Origin: Pseudomonadota bacterium
GTDB lineage: Bacteria; Pseudomonadota; Alphaproteobacteria; Acetobacterales; Acetobacteraceae
DNA: 33,461 bases
Direction of reading: 5' to 3'
Assembly: GCA_021799015.1 (NCBI GenBank)
Contig: JAJZBH010000004.1
Span: forward strand, 1-33,461
Shown here: positions 26,835-33,461 of the stretch, one piece after another
How positions within the stretch are numbered: the stretch's first letter is position 1
Layout of the letters: each line of letters begins with the position of its first letter
The notes under the pieces: generated by a model
Database searches by the model: none
What the model saw: only the letters and a program-made list of their open reading frames with translations
Told to the model about the DNA's origin: nothing
Made by a program: the position numbers and the translations under genes

Positions 26835-28331
26835 ATGACCAAGTTGGATTCGCCCCTTTTAGGATTGTCGCAGCGTTTACCGCCGTCGAATCTTGAGGCG
26901 GAGCAAGCGCTTTTGGGTGCGCTTCTCGCGAACAATAAAGCATATGAACGGGTTTCGGAATTTTTATTGCCTGAGCATTTCGCCGATTCGATTCATGGGC
27001 GCATTTACGAGGCGATCGCGAGACGGATTGAGGCAGGGCAGCTTGCCGATCCCGTTACGCTCCGAGCTGAGTTTGAGCATTCAGCGGTGCTCGAAGAGGT
27101 CGGCGGAACCGCGTATCTCGGGCAATTGCTGGCGGCAATGGTGGGTATCATCAATGCAGGGGATTATGGGCGGATAATTCATGATGCGTGGATCCGCCGC
27201 AACCTGATCGATCTCGGCGAGACCACTGTAAACCGGGCATTTGGCGCCGATCCCGATATGGATGGAAAAGCTCAAATTGAAGCGGCGGAGCAGGCGCTGT
27301 TCGATCTTGCCACTCGCGGGGGAACGGACGGAAGGGCGATGACTTTCGAACGAGCGTTAGAGCTCGCGATCGAGTCTGCGGAGCAGGCATTCCGTCGAGA
27401 CGGTCATGTCTCGGGACTAACGACAGGACTTCGAGATCTGGACGCGAAGACTGGCGGGATGCATGAGTCCGATTTGCTGATTCTGGCTGGGCGCCCCGGG
27501 ATGGGAAAAACTGCGTTAGCAACGAAAATTGCCTTCGGGGCAGCTCAGGCACTCCTGAACGACGTGAGAAAGACCGATCCGAGCGCAGAGGCGAAGAAGA
27601 CGGTGGTCATTTTTTCTCTAGAAATGAGCGCCGAACAACTAGCAACGCGTTTGCTTGCTGAAGAGGCGCGGGTTGCGTCCGACCGTATTCGAAGAGGTGA
27701 AATCGGAAAGAAGGAGTTTGATAGTTTTGTTGCAGTGTCAAGGAGAATTGCAAGATTGCCGTTGATTATTGATGATACTCCGGCAATTTCGCTTTCGGCG
27801 ATGCGAACGCGATGCCGGCGGTTGAAACGGACTAATGGGTTGGCTTTGGTGGTTGTCGACTACCTGCAATTGATGCGGCCTGCCACGGGTACGAAACCGG
27901 AGAATCGGGTGATCGAGATAAGCCACATTACGCAAGGGTTAAAAGCTCTCGCCAAGGAGCTACAGGTGCCAGTACTAGCATTGTCGCAGCTTTCTCGCGC
28001 GGTTGAGAGCAGAGAGGACAAGCGACCTCAGTTGTCGGACCTGCGCGAGTCGGGAACGATCGAGCAGGATGCGGACATGGTCATGTTTGTTTATCGTGAC
28101 GAGTATTATTTGCAGGGAAGGGAGCCCAAACAGGCAGCTTTTGAAAACGAGGACAAATTTCATTCCGCTAAGGATAAATGGATGGTTGACATGGAAAATG
28201 TTCATAACAAGGCAGAATTGATTTTGGCGAAGCAACGGCATGGTCCGACAGGGAAGATCGACCTGTTCTTCGAAGCAGAGTTAACGAGGTTCGCCGATCT
28301 CGATACTCACCACCTCGATGTTCACCCTTAA
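26835..28331 (+). CDS. dnaB: Replicative DNA helicase DnaB
   Basis: Hexameric 5'-3' helicase at the replication fork. The protein has 498 residues. The N-terminal domain begins RLPPSNLEAEQALLGALL, typical of DnaB. The RecA-like domain has Walker A GRPGMGKT at residues 219-226, the catalytic-glutamate strand VVIFSLEMSAEQL, Walker B LVVVDYLQLM, the DnaB motif LSQLSRAVESREDKRPQLSDLRESG (read as two adjoining blocks) and the arginine-finger segment AKQRHGPTG. The start ATG at 26835 has GGAG 13 bases upstream, rather distant. It is preceded by the DnaA-box cluster and followed by an IS630 remnant that separates it from alr, its usual neighbour in this group. Length and motifs are complete. Confidence 0.96.
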   Translation: MTKLDSPLLGLSQRLPPSNLEAEQALLGALLANNKAYERVSEFLLPEHFADSIHGRIYEAIARRIEAGQLADPVTLRAEFEHSAVLEEVGGTAYLGQLLAAMVGIINAGDYGRIIHDAWIRRNLIDLGETTVNRAFGADPDMDGKAQIEAAEQALFDLATRGGTDGRAMTFERALELAIESAEQAFRRDGHVSGLTTGLRDLDAKTGGMHESDLLILAGRPGMGKTALATKIAFGAAQALLNDVRKTDPSAEAKKTVVIFSLEMSAEQLATRLLAEEARVASDRIRRGEIGKKEFDSFVAVSRRIARLPLIIDDTPAISLSAMRTRCRRLKRTNGLALVVVDYLQLMRPATGTKPENRVIEISHITQGLKALAKELQVPVLALSQLSRAVESREDKRPQLSDLRESGTIEQDADMVMFVYRDEYYLQGREPKQAAFENEDKFHSAKDKWMVDMENVHNKAELILAKQRHGPTGKIDLFFEAELTRFADLDTHHLDVHP

Positions 28332-28399
28332 ATGCGGCATCCTAGCTTCTGGGGGATTTTCTGGTGCACTAAAGCATTCCGCTGACTCAAAGTGGTGAG

Positions 28400-29135
28400 T
28401 CTCGTGTGCGAGTCTGCTCTGATGGCACAGACAGTGTGCGCGCTGGCGAACACACGGGGAGACAGAGGTTGGAGGCGATCGCATCTGATCAGAACAGCCA
28501 GCGCAGGCATGTTAAACGGGTGCGGGTTGTTCTCGCCTCGATCTGTAACCGTATCGTGTTCGCACGTTTAAATGGTCGCGCCCTGCCCATTTCGTCGACA
28601 AACTTGTTGCCCTCATGTTGATCGACCAGCCAAGCAGCGGCGCTGTCGATCCACGAAAAGAGCCAAATCCAGACCCTCGACCAAGGCCAAGCCGTGGCTG
28701 CCGCTGAATCTCATCCGTTGCGGCACCATGATCCACGGCTACAAGCGCGATGGCACGACGACGCTGTTGGTTGCTCTCAACGCTTTTGAGGGCTCGTTCG
28801 TCGGAGGTTGCGTGCAGCGGCTATTGGCACGAAAAGTTCGACCATTTCCTCAACTCCGTTGAGCGTTGGGCAGCTGATCGAGGCGGTGGTCGACACCTAC
28901 GCAACCCACAAAGCCAAAAGATTAAGGAATGGTATGAGCGGTATCCGCGCTGGAGTTTCTATTTCACCCCCTTTTCCGGTTCGGGGTCAATTCGGTCGAG
29001 AACTTCTTCTCGACGTCGACGCACAAGCGCATAAGGCGTGGTAGCGTTCGCTCGATTGTCGACCCGCAAGCGCCCATCAACCGCTGCCTTGATTTTGGCG
29101 AGCCCGATCAGGCTGCCGTGCCCTTCGAATGAACC
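28400..29135 (+). pseudogene. IS630-family transposase remnant, several frameshifts
   Basis: Pieces of one IS630-type (Tc1/mariner-like DDE) transposase lie in order but in different frames. RLEAIASDQNSQRRHVKRVR (28466 on) is the N-terminal helix. Then, after an apparent deletion, come YRVRTFKWSRPAHFVDKLV, ALSIHEKSQIQTLD (28640 on), KPWLPLNLIRCGTMIHGYKR followed by DGTTTLLVALN, HEKFDHFLNSVE, AVVDTYATHK (catalytic D, 28880s), YPRWSFYFTP and VNSVENFFSTSTHKRIRRG (catalytic E, 28998-29000). The first catalytic aspartate is replaced by histidine (CAC at 28652-28654). No intact frame longer than about 100 codons survives. It lies between dnaB and alr and is clearly dead. I could not define its terminal inverted repeats. 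Confidence 0.85.
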
Positions 29136-29944
29136 GCAGTACCTGGGTGTGACGGGACTACAGGAAGATTTGTTTGCTATGCTGGTAGGCGTAGCAGTAT
29201 GTGAGATGGGCGTGCTTGACCCACACGATTTCGTGGACTCTAATAAACGGGCGAGGCTTGCGAGGTGATGTGTTGATGCGTATGGCTGGTTGGCCTGTAA
29301 TCGAGCTTGCGTGCTGCACATTTAAGAGGAACCGAAGCGGGAATCAGGCGCGTCGTACGACAGGTTTTTGAGTCTCTAAGCTGTGAGTGCTCGAGGTGTG
29401 AGAGGCTGGCACATCATAATTGTACGGCACGGGACGGTGACACATAGGGCTGTTCTGGGTTTCTCGACGTTATGGCCGTGATGTCAGCACGTCGTCTTTC
29501 GTGCCGACTGTATTGCACGCATTGGAGTGATACCGCGCGAGCTAGGTGAGAGGTGTGATCATATTTGTAGGCGAGAATCTTTTGAGAAGGCCTTCGATGT
29601 CGAGGTTATGGGCAGGACGAGGCGGGTTGTCTGCAGAGGTGGGGGGGCAGCTGCATTGGCGCACATCGTAATGATGGAGTCCGATCCGCGGTCAACTCTG
29701 TCGTGTGCCATGGCCACTGCAGGTTGTGGTCCCGCGTAAGATTGAGTCCAATATTGGCGAATGTGGGCGTGTCGGCAGGAGTAGTAACGAGCGGTTGTCA
29801 TGCAAGCGGTGGCGAACGCGCTCTTGCCGGGTGCCGCACCACCAGCAGCTGTGTATTGATTCAACATGGTGGTGTTCGTCCGATCATGGAGTGGTCTGGG
29901 TTTGGCTCGAGAGATCGTTTTTTTTGGCCTTACAGCATGATCCC
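29136..29944. other. Gene-poor stretch between the IS630 remnant and alr
   Basis: No protein family is recognisable. The alr frame stays open upstream to 29705, but that extension (80 codons) has no similarity to alanine racemases, and I treat it as chance. A plus-strand frame at 29527-29739 is also unrecognised. The alr promoter should be near the right end, where a T8 run (about 29919-29926) precedes the start. No Shine-Dalgarno for alr is obvious. Confidence 0.4.
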
Positions 29945-31036
29945 ATGATTTCCGTCCCGACTTTATTTGTCGATCCTGGCGCCATTGCGGCGAATTGGCT
30001 ATTGTTGGATTCGTGGCACCGTGCGGCAGGGGGACGGGCTTGTGGCGCCGCGGTCAAGGCAGATGCTTATGGTGTAGGGCTGAACCTCGCTGCGCCGGCG
30101 CTGTTCGAAGTTGGTTGCCGCCATTTTTTTACTGCAACGATTGACGAGGCAATTGTACTCCGGGAGCTGCTTCCTGAAGCTTGGATTAGCGTTCTCAACG
30201 GGCTTACGCCAGAGCTGGCACAGAAGAATATCCTTCCCGTGTTGAACTCCATAGGCGATATCGAGCATTGGCGGCGGTTCGCATATAAGGTGGAACAAAA
30301 AGTGCCGGCTGTGCTTCACGTTGACACCGGTATGGCGCGGCTCGGCTTGGATGCGCAGGAATTCCTGCACTTGGCAGAGCGCCCAGAGCTTCTATCGGGG
30401 ATTTCGCTTGACTTCGTCATGACGCACCTCGCTGCGGCCGAAGTGCCTCAAGCGGCGCAAAATATTGATCAAGCCGTGCGCTTTCGCACCATCGAGGCTA
30501 CATTTCGGCGAACACGAACAAGCTTAGCAAATTCCGCCGGCATTTTTTTGGGTGCCAGATTTGCCTCGGACTTGGCTAGACCCGGTTATGCGCTCTATGG
30601 AGGCAATCCAACACCAGGGCATAAAAACCCGATGCGTAGTGTAATACGATTGGCTGCTCCCGTCATTCAGGTGCGCGATATACCGGTTGGAGCATCGGTC
30701 GGTTACAATGCCACTTGGGTCGCGACGCGAAAGACAAGGGTCGCTACACTTGGAATCGGCTACGCTGACGGAATTTTGCGTGCGGCGTCAGGACGACTGG
30801 TTGCGCGGTATCGCGGCGTGCAGATAAAGCAGATTGGACGCATTTCGATGGATTTGATGACATTCGATGTAACTGAGCACCCCGATATAGGACCGGGATC
30901 AATCCTAGACTTGCTGGATGATACGATCACGATTGAAACGATGGCAAAGGCGGCAGAAACATCGGGCTATGAGATCCTGACCTCCTTGGGAAAGCGCTAT
31001 CGACGAGTCCTCAAACATGGTTATACGGGCGCATGA
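29945..31036 (+). CDS. alr: Alanine racemase
   Basis: PLP enzyme that interconverts L- and D-alanine, supplying D-alanine for peptidoglycan. I choose the ATG at 29945 (363 residues) because MISVPTLFVDPGAIAANW aligns with the family start. The PLP lysine is K38 in AAVKADAYG. The catalytic tyrosine of the partner subunit sits in SVGYNATW, and the C-terminal domain has TLGIGYADG and RISMDLMTFDVT. HVDTGMARLGL and ARPGYALYG (read from LARPGYALYGG) are also typical. Its stop overlaps the start of mlaE (ATGA), so a cell-wall gene and a phospholipid-transport pair are translationally coupled. The Shine-Dalgarno is poor. Confidence 0.94.
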   Translation: MISVPTLFVDPGAIAANWLLLDSWHRAAGGRACGAAVKADAYGVGLNLAAPALFEVGCRHFFTATIDEAIVLRELLPEAWISVLNGLTPELAQKNILPVLNSIGDIEHWRRFAYKVEQKVPAVLHVDTGMARLGLDAQEFLHLAERPELLSGISLDFVMTHLAAAEVPQAAQNIDQAVRFRTIEATFRRTRTSLANSAGIFLGARFASDLARPGYALYGGNPTPGHKNPMRSVIRLAAPVIQVRDIPVGASVGYNATWVATRKTRVATLGIGYADGILRAASGRLVARYRGVQIKQIGRISMDLMTFDVTEHPDIGPGSILDLLDDTITIETMAKAAETSGYEILTSLGKRYRRVLKHGYTGA

Positions 31037-31818
31037 TTCGTCTTCTTGATCCAGTTGCGGCGTTGGGCCGCGTCACGCTCAACCTCGTCTCTGTTCTTGG
31101 GGAACTCGGTCTGTTCACAACATCCGCGATTGTCGGACTGTTTCGCCCCCCATTCTATCCGCGCAACTTTAGCCGGGCATTTGCGGAAATAGGCTTTTTT
31201 TCGTTACCTGTGGTAGCCATGACGGCGATTTTCACGGGTATGGTACTAGCTTTACAGACCTACACCGGGTTTTCTCGATTTGCCGCGCAATCAGCAATTC
31301 CCAGCGTGGTCGTATTGTCACTAACACGCGAACTTGGGCCCGTCTTGGCAGGGCTAATGGTAGCGGGACGTGTCGGTTCTGCCATGGCGGCCGAGATCGG
31401 AACGATGCGAGTCACGGACCAGATTGACGCGTTGAGTACATTAGCAACGGATCCTATCCGGTATTTGGTGACGCCACGCTTACTAGCAGGCGTCATTGCC
31501 TTGCCGTTGCTGGTGCTTGTTGCTGATATACTTGGTGTTGCGGGAGGATTTCTGGTGGCGACTTCCCGTTTTGGGTTTTCAGCTGCAGATTATCTCCACA
31601 ATACCCAGCAATATCTGCATACCGCTGATGTCACGTCGGGGTTAATTAAGTCAGCGGTCTTTGGTTTCACCATTGCCTTGATGGGATGCTTCTTTGGGTA
31701 CCGTTCGCGTGGGGGAGCGCAAGGCGTGGGTTCGGCAACAACAAGCGCTGTGGTGGCAGCATCGATTTTGATTCTGGCGTTAGATTATTTGTTGACCCAG
31801 GCGTTTTTTACAGCATGA
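31033..31818 (+). CDS. mlaE: MlaE, permease of the phospholipid ABC transporter
   Basis: Inner-membrane permease of the Mla complex, which exchanges phospholipids with the periplasmic carrier MlaC. The protein has 261 residues of the MlaE/YrbE family. An N-terminal amphipathic segment is followed by about five membrane helices. Family blocks include FFSLPVVAMTAIFTGMVLAL, LTRELGPVLAGLMVAGRVGS, AAEIGTMRVTDQIDAL and LMGCFFGYRSRGGAQGVG near the C-terminus. The start overlaps the alr stop, and the stop overlaps the mlaF start (both ATGA), so the three genes form a tightly coupled unit. The partner genes mlaA-mlaC are at 9624-11082. Confidence 0.94.
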   Translation: MIRLLDPVAALGRVTLNLVSVLGELGLFTTSAIVGLFRPPFYPRNFSRAFAEIGFFSLPVVAMTAIFTGMVLALQTYTGFSRFAAQSAIPSVVVLSLTRELGPVLAGLMVAGRVGSAMAAEIGTMRVTDQIDALSTLATDPIRYLVTPRLLAGVIALPLLVLVADILGVAGGFLVATSRFGFSAADYLHNTQQYLHTADVTSGLIKSAVFGFTIALMGCFFGYRSRGGAQGVGSATTSAVVAASILILALDYLLTQAFFTA

Positions 31819-32588
31819 GCGAGCATGCAAAGATCTCAATTCGAGGATTGAGGAAGTCCTTCGGAACGAAAATAGTTCTTGACGGTGTAGACCTTGATAT
31901 TGCGCCAAGAACAGCGATGGTTGTAATCGGCGGGTCGGGTTCCGGGAAATCCGTATTGCTAAAATGCATCCTTGGACTTATTCCGCCGGATGGTGGACAA
32001 ATTCTAATTGATGGAGAAGATGTTCTAACCGCGCCAGCATCACGCGGACGCGCTCTGCGGGATCAAATCGGGATGTTGTTCCAGAATGGGGCACTGTTCG
32101 ATAGTGAAAGCGTTTGGGAGAATGTTACCTTTGGTTTGCTGGCCCGAGGGTTAATCCAACGCAGTCGAGCACGGGCACGGGCAGTTGAGGTTCTCGCGCA
32201 GGTCGGGTTAGGGGAAGCCGTCGCGGATCTTTTTCCAAGCGAATTGTCGGGTGGTATGCAAAAACGCGTCGCGCTCGCGCGCGCGATCGCGGCTGAACCC
32301 GCCATCATGCTCTTTGATGAACCGACTACCGGCCTTGACCCAATCATGGGAGCCGTAATCGACGGGTTAATTGTCGATTGTGTTAAAAGGCTAGGGAGTA
32401 CGTCGATTGCCATTACCCATGATATGGCAAGCGCGGGACGGATTGGAGATCGGATTGCGATGCTGTTCGATGGTAGAATCGTTTGGGAGGGAGACGCGGG
32501 TGAAGTGCGAGCGAGCGGTAATCCCCTAGTTGATCAGTTCATTAACGGCCGCCGCGAGGGACCGATCAAAATGGCGTTGCGGCGCTAG
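31815..32588 (+). CDS. mlaF: MlaF, ATPase of the phospholipid ABC transporter
   Basis: Cytoplasmic ATPase that powers MlaE. I choose the ATG at 31815 overlapping the mlaE stop; the longer frame from 31686 runs inside mlaE. The protein has 257 residues. Walker A GGSGSGKS is at residues 39-46, the Q-loop is in MLFQNGALFDS, the signature is LSGGMQKRVALARA, Walker B is IMLFDEPTTGLDP, and the switch histidine is in ITHDM. The LFQNGALFDS and SGGMQKR forms are typical of MlaF. Its normal downstream partner mlaD is not found; within 100 bases an IS200/IS605 remnant begins. Confidence 0.95.
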   Translation: MSEHAKISIRGLRKSFGTKIVLDGVDLDIAPRTAMVVIGGSGSGKSVLLKCILGLIPPDGGQILIDGEDVLTAPASRGRALRDQIGMLFQNGALFDSESVWENVTFGLLARGLIQRSRARARAVEVLAQVGLGEAVADLFPSELSGGMQKRVALARAIAAEPAIMLFDEPTTGLDPIMGAVIDGLIVDCVKRLGSTSIAITHDMASAGRIGDRIAMLFDGRIVWEGDAGEVRASGNPLVDQFINGRREGPIKMALRR

Positions 32589-32660
32589 GCGCTTCAGGAA
32601 ACTTCTGAAAAAGGAGAGCAGTTAGGCGCAGAGATCGCCGCGCCATATTTTGTTTGTCCC
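32589..32660 (+). other. Possible stub of mlaD: orphan ribosome site
   Basis: A good Shine-Dalgarno AAGGAG (32611-32616) lies 22 bases after the mlaF stop but no start codon or ORF follows it at the right distance (the sequence there is AGCAGTTAGG). Ten bases further, GCAGAGATCGCC would encode AEIA, reminiscent of the AEI near the start of MlaD proteins. This is suggestive only. Confidence 0.25.
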
Positions 32661-32755
32661 GCCGTAAAACCCCGGCGTTCAGGCCGGGGATATAAAGCAA
32701 AAAATTAACCCACGTTCACTATGTACTGGCGTGATTGCCACATGTAAGTAATAAC

Positions 32756-33237
32756 CGCTTCTATCGGGATCTAGAAGCGAAACTCTCCACGGTGCCCAGA
32801 GGGCCGGGAAAAAGCGCCGGGCGAAAGCGAGCCATCGCACGATTGCAAACAGGCGCAAGGACAAGAATAATAAGATTAGCACTAAAATAGCTCGCAAATG
32901 CGGATTGATTGTCGTGGAAAGCTTGTCCTCATCGAGACAGGTAGAGACGAAACTAGCCGAGTCAGTGTTGGACCAGGTATGGTCAGACTTGAAAGGAATG
33001 CTCAGCTATAAAGCCATTGGGCACTGTGGCATCTTCCTTGAAGTTGACGAGGCCGGTACAACCCGAACCTGTTCGTCCTGCGGAAGCAGGATGGGGCCGA
33101 AAGGTGTCGCAGGACCCGGAATAAGGGAATGGGTCTGTGAAGAATGTGGACCCCTGCTCGATCGGGATCTGAATTCATCACTGAACATTCTCCGTCTCGA
33201 ACATGAGACGCTCGCGGGAGGAAGCCTCATACCTTAG
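32756..33237 (+). pseudogene. tnpB: TnpB C-terminal fragment (RNA-guided nuclease of IS200/IS605)
   Basis: The readable remnant starts near FYRDLEAKL (32759), shifts frame around 32800, and continues as GKKRRAKASHRTIANRRKD, then CGLIVVESL (RuvC-II glutamate present), LAESVLDQVWSDLKGML, TRTCSSCG and WVCEECG (the four-cysteine zinc finger) and LLDRDLNSSLNI (RuvC-III aspartate present). The N-terminal half, including the RuvC-I aspartate, is gone, so the nuclease must be inactive. A 110-codon frame from TTG 32905 is the longest open part. The final stop is at 33235-33237. It lies directly after mlaEF. Confidence 0.85.
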
Positions 33238-33340
33238 AGTGAGGAGGTCACGGGTTCTATCTGGATTCCAATAAGGCCGTGACACCATGCACCGTCATGC
33301 TTCATCAAGTTAACAGTCCCCGGCACCGGGGGGGGGTAAC
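33238..33340 (+). ncRNA. Candidate omegaRNA scaffold / right end of the IS605 remnant
   Basis: Downstream of the tnpB stop, GTCACGG (33247-33253) is perfectly complementary to CCGTGAC (33277-33283), and the terminal hairpin CCCCGG/CCGGGG follows at 33318-33331. TnpB guide RNAs (omegaRNA/reRNA) arise from this position, overlapping the tnpB 3' end and the right end, with the guide taken from flanking DNA. Expression is not shown and the nuclease is broken. Confidence 0.4.
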
Positions 33341-33411
33341 CGGGGCAAAAGTTGGGGTGGGGATTGATTTTTTGCTTGTGCGGTCACGGTTAGGGCTGAT
33401 TCAAGCTTGGT

Positions 33412-33461
33412 GTGAGCGCGCTGCCGAACTTTGACGATCTACCTTTGAGTGAGCTGAAGCA
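33412..33461 (+). CDS. Start of a putative transposase, cut by the window edge
   Basis: From a GTG at 33412 the frame reads MSALPNFDDLPLSELKQ to the end of the window. This resembles the N-terminus of IS66-like transposases (LP-x-x-D-x-LP/LS-x-x-ELK followed by a coiled coil), as I remember them. Only 17 codons are visible, the ribosome site is poor and the start is unconfirmed. If right, a second mobile element lies next to the IS605 remnant. Confidence 0.4.
   Translation, partial: MSALPNFDDLPLSELK

Larger units (their letters stand above)
32660..33340 (+). mobile_element. IS200/IS605-group element remnant
   Basis: The left side shows a perfect hairpin CCCCGGC (32670-32676)/GCCGGGG (32683-32689), and the right side CCCCGG (33318-33323)/CCGGGG (33326-33331). 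Subterminal GC-rich hairpins of this sort mark the ends of IS200/IS605 elements. Between them lies a truncated tnpB. No tnpA is present. Exact ends are uncertain. Confidence 0.65.

Noticed and set aside
28740-28850. Sigma-54 promoter-like TGGCACG sequences
   Set aside because: They fall inside the IS630 remnant and lack the TTGC element at the correct spacing.
29705-29944. N-terminal extension of alanine racemase by 80 residues
   Set aside because: The extension is cysteine- and arginine-rich with no similarity to the family, which begins at the ATG at 29945.
31686-31814. N-terminal extension of MlaF
   Set aside because: It runs entirely within mlaE in another frame; the ATG at 31815 overlapping the mlaE stop fits the family start.
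1-33461. CRISPR array, toxin-antitoxin pair, phage genes or rRNA/tRNA genes
   Set aside because: I looked for direct-repeat arrays, small paired ORFs, phage-like proteins and RNA gene signatures and saw none that stand up.

Overview
The window looks like a chromosomal segment of an alphaproteobacterium, most likely in or near the Rhodospirillales/Acetobacteraceae. I infer this from recognised protein families and gene order (rpoN-hpf, metF-uvrD-prmA, dnaB followed by alr, mlaA-mlaC apart from mlaE-mlaF); no search was run. The housekeeping genes are mostly intact and full length. The 19 CDS-like frames cover only about 71% of the window (my sum of their lengths). The rest is long stretches without convincing ORFs plus remnants of genes and insertion sequences. 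This pattern suggests a genome undergoing reduction, for example in a host-associated lineage, although that lifestyle is not shown by the sequence.

Layout. 1-508: no gene, one striking hairpin. 509-4000: dnaE. 4001-5032: nothing recognisable. 5033-6217: an MscS-type channel. 6834-8813 (minus): a BtuB-like TonB-dependent receptor behind a cobalamin riboswitch (8930-9110). 9624-11082 (minus): mlaA-mlaC. 11301-15343: metF-uvrD-prmA, with a 4-base overlap between metF and uvrD. 15966-18356: aminopeptidase P and thpR. 18408-20320 (minus): an inactivated-looking htpX translationally overlapping an AI-2E-type transporter. 21392-23494: rpoN-hpf. 23495-25653: about 2.1 kb without an intact gene, partly AT-rich, ending in a probable LysR-regulator remnant. 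25654-26739: an old yellow enzyme homologue. 26835-28331: dnaB behind a DnaA-box cluster. 28400-29135: a multiply frameshifted IS630-type transposase. 29945-32588: alr-mlaE-mlaF, with ATGA overlaps. 32660-33340: an IS200/IS605 (tnpB) remnant. 33412 to the edge: the start of another putative transposase.

How the genes connect. dnaE and dnaB are replisome parts; uvrD is a repair helicase. MlaA, MlaC, MlaE and MlaF belong to the phospholipid system that keeps the outer membrane asymmetric, but MlaD is not where it would be expected next to mlaEF. The B12 riboswitch and BtuB point to cobalamin import, and metF makes the methyl donor that a B12-dependent methionine synthase would use.

Most interesting observations: (1) three abutting DnaA-box-like 9-mers plus one inverted box overlapping a perfect TATAAT just upstream of dnaB; (2) an HtpX homologue with its zinc motif destroyed but an open frame that ends exactly at the overlapping start of a gene lacking its own Shine-Dalgarno; (3) an extended -10 placed so that rpoN mRNA could be leaderless; (4) a tnpB remnant that lost its N-terminal half but kept a structured right end resembling an omegaRNA; (5) apparent loss of mlaD next to that element.
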